From Okeania hirsuta (GTDB taxonomy: Bacteria; Cyanobacteriota; Cyanobacteriia; Cyanobacteriales; Microcoleaceae): 55,349 nucleotides of DNA. The stretch is from NCBI RefSeq assembly GCF_003838195.1, contig NZ_RCBY01000023.1, forward strand, positions 1 to 55,349, in the 5' to 3' direction. The translations under genes were made by a program, and so were the position numbers. Below the pieces are notes generated by a model. The model ran no database searches, was not told the DNA's origin, and saw only the letters and a program-made list of their open reading frames with translations. How positions within the stretch are numbered: position 1 is the stretch's first letter; each line of letters begins with the position of its first letter. Below, one piece after another: positions 8,706-20,005 of the stretch.

Positions 8706-11555
8706 ATGGCAAGTAAACTCTGGCGGAATATTTGGCAATTTCTCAACACAGAAATAGAATTGAATTTATCTGAAACTGTTAAAGGTGGAGTTGAGTCTGG
8801 TAAGGCGGTTTTGGAAATAGCAAAAGCTCTACAAGAAAATAAGGATGCTAAAGAGTTAAAACCTTTTATTGAAAATATTGATTCTGTTTTGGATGTACTA
8901 AATTCTCCCCTGGGAAAAGTTGTTGGAGCAGGTTTACCTTTTTTGCCTATTGCAACTGGAATTATTACTTTTATTATTGAAAAAACTCGTCAGGAGCCTA
9001 CTTTAGAAGATGAAGTACAATTGGTGGCTCAGGTGGCTTATTTAGAAAGTTTACGAAGATTTTTAATAGACCATCCTGAAATATCGGAAAAGCTGACAGA
9101 AACTGAGGCATCGGAAGCGGTACAAAAACAGATTAAAAATTTGGATGAAGAAATAGATTTTAATGACCGAGATGCTAGGGATACTTTAATTTGTTTCTAT
9201 GATTCGCCTTTGAGGGAAAAGTTTGATGAAATTTTGGTGAAACGTCTACAAGAATCTGGTTTAGATGAAAATACTGCAAAAATAGTCGCTGAAAGAATCT
9301 CTCGCAGTACCCACCGTTATCTGAAAGAAGCAGTGGCAGTGGTGAAAGACAATGCTAAAAAATTAGCCGGAATTTATGGAGATGGTTGGCAGAAAGATTT
9401 GGAAATTTATGGCAGTATCGATAAATATTTAGAGAAGAATATTGCTACTAAACCAGACGAACAAGTATTTGATGAAAAATTCACTTTTCGACAAATTTAT
9501 GTACCACTTGAAGTAAAAACTGTTAACTCTAATGGAGAAATTGAACAAACAGCAACACCTCAGAATATTGAGGAGTGGGCAAAAACAATTTTGTTGGATG
9601 AAAAGAAACGCAAACAGGTGTTATTTATTCAAGCAGGACCGGGAAGAGGAAAAAGTGTATTTTGCCGAATGTTTGCCGACTGGGTGCGCCAGGAATTACA
9701 TCCTATATATACACCTATTTTGATTCGGTTGCGGGATGTGAGAAATTTTGCAGCAAATATTGATGAGACTTTAGCTGATGCAGTAGGTTGGGATTTTGTT
9801 AAGACTGATAGTGGTTGGTTGACAGACCACAATACTCGATTTCTGTTTTTGCTGGATGGGTTTGATGAATTGTTGTTGGAGCGTGGTGCAAGTAATGAGT
9901 TGAAAGTATTTTTAGACCAGGTGGAACAGTTTCAGAAACAGGCCGCAGAAAATAACGAGCGCGGTCATCGGGTTTTAATTACAGGTAGACCGTTGGCGCT
10001 TTATGGAATTGAAAGGTTGATGCCACCAAATTTAGAGCGGGTGAGTATTTTGCCGATGGATGACGAAATTCAGCAACGGTGGTTTGACAAGTGGCAGACT
10101 ATTGTTGCGGAGGAGGAAACAAAAAAATTTCGGGAATTTTTGCAGAGTGAGGAATGTCCGGAGCAGGTTCAGGAATTGGCGCGGGAACCACTTTTGTTGT
10201 ATTTGCTTGCTGCAATGCACCGGGATAAGCAGTTAAAAGTAGAGATGTTTGCTAATGCTGATGTTGGTGGGGCGAAAGTCTCGGTCTATGAGCAAGCGTT
10301 GAAGTGGGTGCTGGAGAAGCAGCGAGTAGAAGATGGCAGAAATCTTAATCCTGAAATTACGAAGTTGGAGCCAGAAGATTTAGAAATTTTGTTGGCAGAA
10401 GCAGGGTTGTGTGTGGTGCAGTCTGGTGGAGAATATGCTGCAATAAAAATGATTGAAGACCGACTGGTGAAACAGGGATATAAAGATTTGCAAGATTTAA
10501 TTGAGAATGCTCGGCAAAATAAGCGAGAGGATGGATTGAAAAATGCTTTAGCTGCTTTTTATTTGAAATCAGCAGCAGCGGCAGAAAATTCGGTGGAGTT
10601 TTTTCATAAGAGTTTTGGTGAGTTTCTCTGTGCAAAGCGGATGGCAGAAAGTCTGAAATATTTAACGGAGAAAACTGAGAAACGACGTAAAATTACTTAT
10701 TCTGTATCTGATGAAGAGTTGGAATGGCAGGTTTACGATCTGTTTGGTTATGGGAGTTTGACAGCGGAAGTTGTGGAATATTTGATGGCGTTGTTGGTGA
10801 AAAGTCAGGTTGAGTTGGTGGTGTTGTTTGAGCGGTTGCATGGGTTTTATCTAGACTGGAGTGATGGGAAGTTTATTGAGGAGAGGGAGGAAGTTTTACC
10901 TCAGAAAAAGACGAGGCAGTTGTGGCAGTGGGGTATTGAGTCTGGGCAACGTCGGGTGGATATTTATACGGGGTTGAATGTGATGATTTTGTTGTTTGAG
11001 TTGCATCGTTATGGGCAGTCTCAGGAGGAGTTGCGAGAGCAGTTGCATTTTTATCCTTGTGGTAAACGTGGTAGTGAAGATTTTGAGGAAACAAGACTAT
11101 TGGGGATTATTGGTTATAGTCAATGTCTTGGGAAGAATGCTTTTGTGGAAATAGTAGGTAACTTTCTCAGATATGCCGACCTTAGTTATGCTGACCTTAG
11201 TTATGCTGACTTTGAGAATGCCGACCTTGAGAATGCCGACCTTAGTTATGCTGACCTTAGTTATAGCGATTTTTTTGATGCCAAATTCAAAGGTGCCAAC
11301 CTCAGACATGCCGACATCGGTTATGCCAGCCTTAGAGGTGCTGACCTTAGTAATGCCGATCTCAGTGGTGCCGACTCCTTTCTTACCGACCTCAGAGGTG
11401 CTGACCTCAATAATATCACATGGGATAATCAAACCAACTGGTCAAATACTATCGGTTTAGATGAAGCAAGAGAAGTTCCAGAAGACCTACAACAAAATCC
11501 AGAATTTGCCGCAGCAGTTGCTCAGTCGGAAGCAGCAAGTCAACAACAACAGTAA
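8706..11555 (+). CDS. NACHT-domain STAND NTPase with C-terminal pentapeptide repeats
   Basis: Large predicted signalling NTPase. The N-terminal ~280 residues are helical, with a Gly/Pro/Ile-rich hydrophobic stretch (LPFLPIATGIITFII, about 78-92) that could insert in or bind a membrane. The NACHT domain has Walker A GPGRGKS (311-317) and Walker B LLDGFDE (382-388), both well kept, then winged-helix/superhelical regions to about 800. Residues about 824-905 are A(D/N)LXX pentapeptide repeats, ending in the common cyanobacterial tail (WDNQTNW, GLDEAREVPEDL). AGGAGG (8689-8694), 11 nt before the ATG, is a strong ribosome binding site. Family knowledge: bacterial NACHT proteins include NLR-like antiphage systems and regulators; no effector nuclease, TIR or protease domain is visible here, so the output activity is unknown. 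The gene converges on a WD40 gene. Confidence 0.88.
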   Translation: MASKLWRNIWQFLNTEIELNLSETVKGGVESGKAVLEIAKALQENKDAKELKPFIENIDSVLDVLNSPLGKVVGAGLPFLPIATGIITFIIEKTRQEPTLEDEVQLVAQVAYLESLRRFLIDHPEISEKLTETEASEAVQKQIKNLDEEIDFNDRDARDTLICFYDSPLREKFDEILVKRLQESGLDENTAKIVAERISRSTHRYLKEAVAVVKDNAKKLAGIYGDGWQKDLEIYGSIDKYLEKNIATKPDEQVFDEKFTFRQIYVPLEVKTVNSNGEIEQTATPQNIEEWAKTILLDEKKRKQVLFIQAGPGRGKSVFCRMFADWVRQELHPIYTPILIRLRDVRNFAANIDETLADAVGWDFVKTDSGWLTDHNTRFLFLLDGFDELLLERGASNELKVFLDQVEQFQKQAAENNERGHRVLITGRPLALYGIERLMPPNLERVSILPMDDEIQQRWFDKWQTIVAEEETKKFREFLQSEECPEQVQELAREPLLLYLLAAMHRDKQLKVEMFANADVGGAKVSVYEQALKWVLEKQRVEDGRNLNPEITKLEPEDLEILLAEAGLCVVQSGGEYAAIKMIEDRLVKQGYKDLQDLIENARQNKREDGLKNALAAFYLKSAAAAENSVEFFHKSFGEFLCAKRMAESLKYLTEKTEKRRKITYSVSDEELEWQVYDLFGYGSLTAEVVEYLMALLVKSQVELVVLFERLHGFYLDWSDGKFIEEREEVLPQKKTRQLWQWGIESGQRRVDIYTGLNVMILLFELHRYGQSQEELREQLHFYPCGKRGSEDFEETRLLGIIGYSQCLGKNAFVEIVGNFLRYADLSYADLSYADFENADLENADLSYADLSYSDFFDAKFKGANLRHADIGYASLRGADLSNADLSGADSFLTDLRGADLNNITWDNQTNWSNTIGLDEAREVPEDLQQNPEFAAAVAQSEAASQQQQ

Positions 11556-11577
11556 ATTTTAAAGTAGTGCAATCAAT

Positions 11578-11672
11578 GTAGGTTGGGTTGAGGGACGAAA
11601 CCCAACATTAGACGAAACCCAACAGTAGTAAGATTTTGTTGGGTTTCACTGCCGTTCAACCCAACCTACATT
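11578..11672. repeat. Long imperfect inverted repeat between convergent genes
   Basis: TGTAGGTTGGGTTGAGGGAC at the left is matched by GTTCAACCCAACCTACA at the right, with further inverted GAAACCCAAC units inside. It lies between the stops of the NACHT and WD40 genes and, once transcribed, would form a long hairpin that could end transcription from both sides. The sequence type is a common cyanobacterial MITE. A period-7 CTTCCCT-like array follows at 11687-11727. Confidence 0.65.
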
Positions 11673-11728
11673 TTTAGCAATATTTTTCCTTCTTCCCTCT
11701 TCCTTCTTCCCTCTTCCCTCTTCCTTCA

Positions 11729-13987
11729 TTAACCTTCTAAATATAAAAAATGTAATCTCCCAAAATAATCACCAGCAACAATAGTTCTCCCATCCGGTGC
11801 AACTGCGCAACGTTTGAATCCACTACTTCCGATAAAAGTAGCGATCGCCTTCTTAGCTTTTAAATCCCACAATTTCAAAGTATTATCTTCCGAAGCAGAG
11901 ATAGCTCGACCATTTGCTAATCCTACAACATCTAATACAATTGCTTCATGACCTCTAAACACACCAACTTTATCCCCTGTTTCCAAATTCCAAACTCTCA
12001 CATCATGATCATAAGAACCTGAAATAACATACTTACCATCGGGAGTCACTGCAACAGAATTAACGAAGTCATCATGACCAGTCAAAACCAAAACTCTTTC
12101 TTCTGTTTCTAAATCCCAAACCATAACATTTGTATCGTGAGCACCTGAAATAACATACTTACCATCAGGACTTATTGCTATACAAGATACCTCCTCTTCA
12201 TGACCTCCTAAATAGCCAACTTCTTGCTTTAATTCTAAATCCCAAATCTTCATTCCACGGTGTTCCCAATATCCAGAAATAAGAGCTTCACCTTCTGGAG
12301 TTACTACCATGAAATTGCCTAAATGTAAAGGGGATAAAAAACAAAATGTTTCTTGTTGAGTTCTGGGATTACGACATTTCATTTTTCTGATTTCAGTACT
12401 AGGTTCTGAACTACTAAAACCAATAAATATCTGTTTACTATCTGGAGTAATTGCAAAACAATGTACTACTCTAAAGCCTTCTATTTCTATAGTACAAACT
12501 TCAGAAAAATTTGTTAAATCCCAGACTTTTAATTTAAAGTCACAAGCAGCAGAAATTGCCCATTTACCATTAGGAGCAATAGCAACAGCATTAATCTCTT
12601 CTATATGACCAATAGGAGTATAATTTACCCGATTATTTTCCCAAACTTTTGTTAAATCCCAAACTTTTATACTGGGGTCAGAACCACAAGAAATTGCTAG
12701 TTTACCATCCCTTGTAATGACAATATCATTTACATAACGACGATGGTCTCTAAAAGTAGCAATTTCTTTTCCTGTTTCTAAATCCCAAACTTTAATTGTT
12801 GAATCACCGGATGCAGAAACTAAGTGTTTACCATCAGGAGTTACTGCTACAGATTCAACCACACTATCATGACCAGATAATTGAAATATTTGTTCTCCTG
12901 TTTTTATATCCCAAACATAAATCCAACCGAAAAGGAAATCCCATTCTCCATCAAGGTCGTACCCAATAATTCGTTTTCCATCTGGCGTAACAGCAGCTCC
13001 TTCAACTTCTGCAGTATGACCTTTAAGTGTCTTAATTAATTTCCTTGTTTTTCGACTCCAAACTTTGATAGTTTTATCAAAGGAAGCTGAAATTATTTTT
13101 TTTCCATCCTGTGTAATTGTGACAGATTTTACTTCTGCTTTATGAGCTTTAATAGAGTGAAGAAGTTCCCCTGTTTCTAGATTCCAGATTTTAATAGTAC
13201 CATCATCAGAACTAGAAATAAATTCTTTTTCGTCTGGTGTAATAACTACTGAAGTTACTGGTGCATCATGTCTATTTAGGGTAATTATTGGTTTTTTTTC
13301 GATTAAATCCCAAATTTTTATTGTTTCATCTGCTGAGGCTGAAATAAGTAGTTTTCCATCAGATGTTACTGCTAATGATGTGACTTCTTTTTTATGACCA
13401 GTGAGAGTAAATATTTCTTTTCCTGTTTCCAGATTCCAAACTTTAATTTGATTATCTCTAGCACCGGAAATTATGTATTGATTATCCGTTGTAACTACTA
13501 CAGCATTGATAACTGCGGTATGACCTTTGATAGTACGAATTAATTCTGTATCGGGGGGTGGGAAAGTAGGAACTAAAGGACGCAACCAAGCAGTTCTTCT
13601 ACTTTTTTTTGCCCGATCTAATAAGTTTTGAATATCTGGATTTTCAATACCAACTAAACGACTCCAAAGTTGTTCTATTAGTTGTTTTTTATCTTGTTTT
13701 ATAATATCTTCTGAGAGACGAAATACTCCTTGAATTAATCTCAAAGTCTCTATTTGTTGAGCAGTTATATCTGAGGGTTTTGAAGGGTGTAATACTGAGT
13801 TATAATCTTCTATTAATACCTGTAGGTCATCAACAGCAATTTTAGCCTTAATAAAATCAAAATCTATTAAATATTGATATAACTGTTGAAAATTTCCAGC
13901 TTCTAATAACTCCCCAACTTTCATTTGAACAGCAGTTTTTTTGTCTTGAGCAGGAATACTTTTCAACCAGTTACGGACTTCACTCAT
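11729..13987 (-). CDS. Apaf-1-type helical domain plus 14 WD40 repeats, no NTPase
   Basis: Residues 1 to about 150 resemble the helical linker that joins NB-ARC to WD40 in cyanobacterial TIR/NB-ARC/WD40 proteins (FDFIKAKIAVDDLQVLIEDY, LIQGVFRLSEDI, LIEQLWSRL, WLRPLVP). About 14 WD40 repeats follow (GH...V.PDGK..ISGS.D..IKVWDLETG); repeat 9 is degenerate. Fourteen repeats suit two seven-bladed propellers, comparable to the double propeller of Apaf-1. The end (VAPDGRTIVAGDYFGRLHFL) is also typical of the NB-ARC/WD40 family. There is no P-loop, TIR or caspase domain, so the protein is a sensor or scaffold without an engine. A ribosome binding site (AGAGGAG) lies about 10 nt before the ATG. It converges on the NACHT gene; a functional link is inference. 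Confidence 0.88.
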   Translation of the reverse strand: MSEVRNWLKSIPAQDKKTAVQMKVGELLEAGNFQQLYQYLIDFDFIKAKIAVDDLQVLIEDYNSVLHPSKPSDITAQQIETLRLIQGVFRLSEDIIKQDKKQLIEQLWSRLVGIENPDIQNLLDRAKKSRRTAWLRPLVPTFPPPDTELIRTIKGHTAVINAVVVTTDNQYIISGARDNQIKVWNLETGKEIFTLTGHKKEVTSLAVTSDGKLLISASADETIKIWDLIEKKPIITLNRHDAPVTSVVITPDEKEFISSSDDGTIKIWNLETGELLHSIKAHKAEVKSVTITQDGKKIISASFDKTIKVWSRKTRKLIKTLKGHTAEVEGAAVTPDGKRIIGYDLDGEWDFLFGWIYVWDIKTGEQIFQLSGHDSVVESVAVTPDGKHLVSASGDSTIKVWDLETGKEIATFRDHRRYVNDIVITRDGKLAISCGSDPSIKVWDLTKVWENNRVNYTPIGHIEEINAVAIAPNGKWAISAACDFKLKVWDLTNFSEVCTIEIEGFRVVHCFAITPDSKQIFIGFSSSEPSTEIRKMKCRNPRTQQETFCFLSPLHLGNFMVVTPEGEALISGYWEHRGMKIWDLELKQEVGYLGGHEEEVSCIAISPDGKYVISGAHDTNVMVWDLETEERVLVLTGHDDFVNSVAVTPDGKYVISGSYDHDVRVWNLETGDKVGVFRGHEAIVLDVVGLANGRAISASEDNTLKLWDLKAKKAIATFIGSSGFKRCAVAPDGRTIVAGDYFGRLHFLYLEG

Positions 13988-16201
<2,214 letters not shown>

Positions 16202-17175
16202 TTTTTTGCTTGTCCTTAGTATAGTATTAGTTTTTCTTGATTTAATCGTTGATGCTAACTAGACTTGGTAATCTTGTCCTGATTTTAGCGCTTGTCCTTA
16301 GTCTTCGAGACTGATTTGAGTATTTATGCCATACTTTCTTGACTAACTATTACTAAGTAGATTTTTGATATATAGAGTAGCGTAAATTGGCAAGTTATAC
16401 CTAGTTACTAATTATAAATTATTTTCTATTGTCCAGTGATTTAAACTTTTTTTAATAAATTTTACCCCTAAATTTTTAATAACTAATCATATATGTTGAT
16501 TTTCAATAGTGTTTAAATATCTCTCAATCTATAGCAATATGATTTTAGTTGTGAGATATTGGAGACTTTTGTTCTAGGGAATAGGGAATAGGGAATAGGG
16601 AAGAAACGAATACATAAGAATAAGAAAACTGCTATAGCAATATGATTTAAAGGAACACCTCAATTCTCACATCTGATTCCTGATTGCTATAGTTAATAAT
16701 TATTACTCTGATTTTGATTTAATTTGATTTAAGTTACTTTTCCTCAAACCTAACACCTTATTCTGTATCCTCAACTACACTCCCCAATTTTTTGATTTTT
16801 GGTTACCGAATAATTAAGGTTTAAAACCTCTCCTTTAAAGGAGAACCAAGAAAAAATTTTCCTTTGAGTCAATCCTATTCGCTTTCAAGGAGAGGAGAGT
16901 TCATTAATTGATAATTGATAATGGATAATTGATAATGGATAATTGATAATTACCTCTGGTTAAAACCGTTACATAATTGAATATAAGGAAATATTATTTC
17001 TTCTCTTGGTCGATTGGATATGGCGAGGAGACCTCGCCATCCCATCCTACGGAATGCTCCGCAAACGACCGCTTTTTTTTCCTTAAAAGGGGAGGCTTTA
17101 AACCCGAATCATTTAATTATTAATTATTAATTATTAATTATTAATTGTTGAATAACCTAACACCTAAAACCTTCT
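16202..17175. repeat. Gene-free region with dispersed and tandem repeats
   Basis: Holds a GGGAATA heptamer array (16575-16602), a short element with CTATAGCAAT ends (about 16632-16692), a dispersed repeat from 16804 (ACCGAATAATTAAGG, CTCCTTTAAAGGAG) resembling that at 14409, TAATTGA-type heptamers (16905-16962), a GC-rich palindromic mosaic (17005-17078, GGCGAGG/CCTCGCC and GGAATGCTCCGC), and a TTATTAA array (17115-17148). No open frame with coding character. Confidence 0.55.
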
Positions 17176-17829
17176 TCAAATCGTTTTGTTTTTGATTTTA
17201 ATAGAAATTAAACCTACTAAATTATCAATATAACGCCCAGCTTCCATTGGCATTACTTCCATACCATGGAGTACTTTTTGATTCAGAATAAAGTATACTA
17301 AAGAGCCAACAAAAATTCTAGCAGTTGCTTCTGGATCGTCAAGGTTTAATTCTTGATGTTCTTGCAAATATTTTGTCAGAATTTCCACTGCTGGTTTTGC
17401 TATTTGAGTTAAAAATAACTTGGATAAATCTGGATATTTTCCTGACTCAGCAATAATTAATCTGACAAATTCTAAATATTCAGTATCGTTGATGTTTTCT
17501 GTGAGTAATCTATCAGCTAAATTGCGCAATACTTGTTCCGGTTCTCCTTCAAGTGGTTGTGACCAGACAAAATTAAATTTCTTGGTAGCTATTCGCTTGA
17601 CTAAAGCTGTGAATAATCCTTCTTTATCTGTGAAATGACTATATAGTGTCTGTTTAGATACCCCTGCTGCTTTAGCTACTTTGTCCATACTGGTACAAGC
17701 ATAACCATTCTTCAGAAATTCTGGTATTGCTCCTCTTAATATTTGTTCTGCTTTACAGACAGCACCCTGGCCTTGTTTTTTCAACCTCTTGATTTTGGTC
17801 ATTAGCTTTTTTTCTTTCTGAGTTGACAT
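17176..17829 (-). CDS. TetR/AcrR-family transcriptional regulator
   Basis: Ligand-responsive DNA-binding repressor, expected to act as a dimer. The N-terminal helix-turn-helix is clear: FLKNGYACTSMDKVAKAAGV followed by SKQTLYSHFTDKEGLFTAL, near residues 35-75. The C-terminal ~140 residues are the helical ligand and dimer domain (LSKLFLTQIAKPAVEIL, ATARIFVGSLVYFIL) and resemble the AefR-like/TetR_C_7 group. The ATG at 17829 is used; a TTG two codons upstream is also possible, and neither has a good Shine-Dalgarno sequence. The N-terminal 30 residues are strongly basic. No efflux operon adjoins it, so its target is unknown; a short reading frame lies divergently at 17902. Confidence 0.9.
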   Translation of the reverse strand: MSTQKEKKLMTKIKRLKKQGQGAVCKAEQILRGAIPEFLKNGYACTSMDKVAKAAGVSKQTLYSHFTDKEGLFTALVKRIATKKFNFVWSQPLEGEPEQVLRNLADRLLTENINDTEYLEFVRLIIAESGKYPDLSKLFLTQIAKPAVEILTKYLQEHQELNLDDPEATARIFVGSLVYFILNQKVLHGMEVMPMEAGRYIDNLVGLISIKIKNKTI

Positions 17830-17901
17830 TATCAAACTTGTAGTTATATATTGTAATTATAATCAAACTATACGGTCTAGTCTAAGTATAGAATTAGTAA
17901 T

Positions 17902-18060
17902 ATGAGTATAATTTGTATCTCCATATTGGCAACCACAATCATCTTGTCTGACACAATTATTAACGGTAAGCTACAAGTCTCAAAGCGGTTATTCAACTGG
18001 ATAGAAAAAGTTAGCGATCGCTCTCACAAAGAAGGAAATTTTACTGCTAAGTCAGAATAA
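17902..18060 (+). CDS. Possible small membrane peptide (52 aa), divergent from tetR
   Basis: ATG to TAA gives 52 residues with a hydrophobic N-terminal segment (IICISILATTIIL, about 3-15) and a charged C-terminal half ending in TAKSE. There is no strong ribosome binding site. It starts about 70 bases from the TetR start on the opposite strand, where a TetR target often sits. No family is recognised and it may be a chance frame. Confidence 0.3.
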   Translation: MSIICISILATTIILSDTIINGKLQVSKRLFNWIEKVSDRSHKEGNFTAKSE

Positions 18061-18111
18061 TTTTGCTAGTAGTATTTGAGTATCAAAATTTTCACTACTA
18101 ATGGCTAATAT

Positions 18112-18210
18112 TAGTCAGGACTTACACAAATTGACTGTTAAACCACTATCTGTAGGGGCGAATGGCATTCGCCCTCATTGGATTTAGTGTCTGTGCGTAA
18201 GTCCTGATTA
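18112..18210. mobile_element. MITE-like element, TIR TCAGGACTTAC family
   Basis: TAGTCAGGACTTACACA at the left and TGTGCGTAAGTCCTGATTA at the right are near-perfect inverted ends, with TA at each outer edge. The ~99-bp element contains an internal hairpin GGGGCGAATG/CATTCGCCC. Related GGACTTAC ends occur around 46948-47260. A TTATCAG heptamer array follows at 18370-18405. Confidence 0.65.
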
Positions 18211-18423
18211 GTAAAGGAAGATTAATTAGCCATTAGTATGTTTATTGGAAAAAACTTCCCAAAGAGTTTTCTAAAGGTAAAATACAGATATACAATGTCA
18301 AGATGAAAAAATTATGTTTGAAAATTCTTCCATAATTAGTACATCTCCTGAAATTATGGGAGGCACTCTTTCAGTTATCAGTTATCAGTTATCAGTTATC
18401 AGTTGTCAACATGGAGTATAAGA

Positions 18424-18666
18424 TTATAAACTAAGGAGTTGTCTTGCCTTATTTTTATAATCTTCTGGACATTTATCTAACAATTTTTGCTTAATACGAT
18501 CGCTAAGATTTTTTACCTCAACCCACTCTTCGTTATTCAATGACCATTGGTTTCGATCATAAAACCTTTTAACTTGTCCGTCTTCATAAAGAGTATAGTC
18601 ATCATCAAGCATTGAGTTTCCTAGGTACACAGTGCAAATTTCTTTGATTTCTGACATAAATTTCAT
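18424..18666 (-). CDS. Small hypothetical protein (80 aa)
   Basis: Acidic, hydrophilic protein with no membrane segment. Alternating polar and aromatic residues (DDDYTLYEDGQVKRFYD, then NNEEWVEVKNLSDRIKQKLL) suggest a small mixed alpha/beta fold: the middle looks like a beta hairpin reporting 'TLYEDGQVKRFY', followed by a helix. I recognise no named domain. The first ATG is used; an alternative ATG lies three codons in. No clear ribosome binding site. It sits between repeats and the saccharopine-dehydrogenase-like gene on the same strand, separated by about 110 bases. Confidence 0.6.
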   Translation of the reverse strand: MKFMSEIKEICTVYLGNSMLDDDYTLYEDGQVKRFYDRNQWSLNNEEWVEVKNLSDRIKQKLLDKCPEDYKNKARQLLSL

Positions 18667-18777
18667 CTTTGAGCTTAGTAAATTATGCGAGGAAGTCTTA
18701 CTTTTTTAAACATTATGGAGAATTATACACTTATTTAAAGTAATAAAACCCTCAACATTAATTATACCGAAATAGCC

Positions 18778-19914
18778 CTAACTTTTCAGTTGATAAACCA
18801 CAGATTTCTTACCACATATTTTCACAAAACCACGATTCTTCATTACTTGTTCAAATAATTCAGTAGACAAACTATTTTCCACAGACCAAACACCTGGTTT
18901 ATTCAACTTTCCAGACAATATTAATTCGGCAATACCACCAGCACCAATGCCCGTAACAGTTGCAGTATCTTTATGTATAATTGACGAGCAAAAATTAGCT
19001 TTTTTCCCTGACTTTTTACCAATAACTTTCGCTTGAATTGCTACACCAGTACCACTATATTTATCTGTAACTTGAGTCATTTTATAACTAACTTGAGATA
19101 AAAATTCTACTACCCCTGAATTCTTTAACCAACTAACAGGAAATAAATGAGCAGTCATCCAAGTCAGATGATTATAAAAGTCTGGAAAAGAACCAAACTT
19201 TGTAGTTACAGTTTTCACGGGAAAAGAGGTCGGCAAAGTCAAACATTCTGGCAGATCAAACCAGTAAACTCCAATTTTTCCGTAGGGTTTGGGGAAATCA
19301 ATAATTTGGCGATCGCTATAAGGTTTAACAAATTCCCACTTGTTATTTTTCCACACCTCAAAATGATTTTGTAAACCTAAAAAAGTAGTCCGCATAACTG
19401 TTACTCCCGCTCCACCGGAACCACCTACGACATAACTTAAATGAATTTCTTCTGGTTCATCAAATTGTTCTACTGATTGACGAGCCAAACTATTAGAAAT
19501 TCCTGGAAAAATACCTGTATTAATAATTGCTGTAACTCTAGCTTGTTTGGCAGCTTCAGAATATTCTAAAGCTTTAGAAGTAAAACCTCGATAGTCACTA
19601 ACATCAACATAATTAACACCTACTTCAATGCAAGTTTTCAGAACATTAGTATCGCGATGATGAAATGGACCTGCACAATGAATAACTAAATTTTCAGAAG
19701 ATTTACTATAAGAATGAATAATATTTTTGACTCTTTCTTTATCTGTTAAATCTAGAGCTAAATATTTAACTCCAGGAATAGGAATTTCTTTGATATTTGC
19801 CTCTGGTTTACGTCCGGTAATAGTAATTTCTGAGTTTGTATAAGTAGCTAAATCTCTGGCAACACTACTGCCAATTCTGCCATATCCACCGATGATTAAA
19901 ACTTGGTTTTTCAT
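18778..19914 (-). CDS. Saccharopine dehydrogenase-like NAD(P)-binding protein
   Basis: The N-terminus has a classical Rossmann motif, VLIIGGYGRIGSSVARDLA (residues 4-22), followed by ITGRKPE at the end of the second strand and LDLTD later, as in the saccharopine dehydrogenase NADP-binding family. The middle (VIHCAGPFHHRDTNVLKTC, GVNYVDVSDYRGF) fits the same fold. The C-terminal half includes VVGGSGGAGVTVMRTTF and GIGAGGIAELIL. True lysine-pathway saccharopine dehydrogenase is unlikely; members of this family act on diverse or unknown substrates in bacteria. The 378-residue length is normal. No clear Shine-Dalgarno sequence precedes the ATG, where a TTATCAG-type repeat begins. Substrate unknown. 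Confidence 0.82.
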   Translation of the reverse strand: MKNQVLIIGGYGRIGSSVARDLATYTNSEITITGRKPEANIKEIPIPGVKYLALDLTDKERVKNIIHSYSKSSENLVIHCAGPFHHRDTNVLKTCIEVGVNYVDVSDYRGFTSKALEYSEAAKQARVTAIINTGIFPGISNSLARQSVEQFDEPEEIHLSYVVGGSGGAGVTVMRTTFLGLQNHFEVWKNNKWEFVKPYSDRQIIDFPKPYGKIGVYWFDLPECLTLPTSFPVKTVTTKFGSFPDFYNHLTWMTAHLFPVSWLKNSGVVEFLSQVSYKMTQVTDKYSGTGVAIQAKVIGKKSGKKANFCSSIIHKDTATVTGIGAGGIAELILSGKLNKPGVWSVENSLSTELFEQVMKNRGFVKICGKKSVVYQLKS

Positions 19915-20005
19915 TTCGGTTATCAGTTATTAGTTAATAATACCTCTAGCTGTTTGCGTAGCATTCCATAGGAAAGCCAGAAGTGAGTTTTTCTAAATCA
20001 GACTT

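Noticed and set aside
11097-11432. Minus-strand repeat protein opposite the pentapeptide region
   Set aside because: Its K-V-S-I-T repeats are only the complement of the pentapeptide codons.
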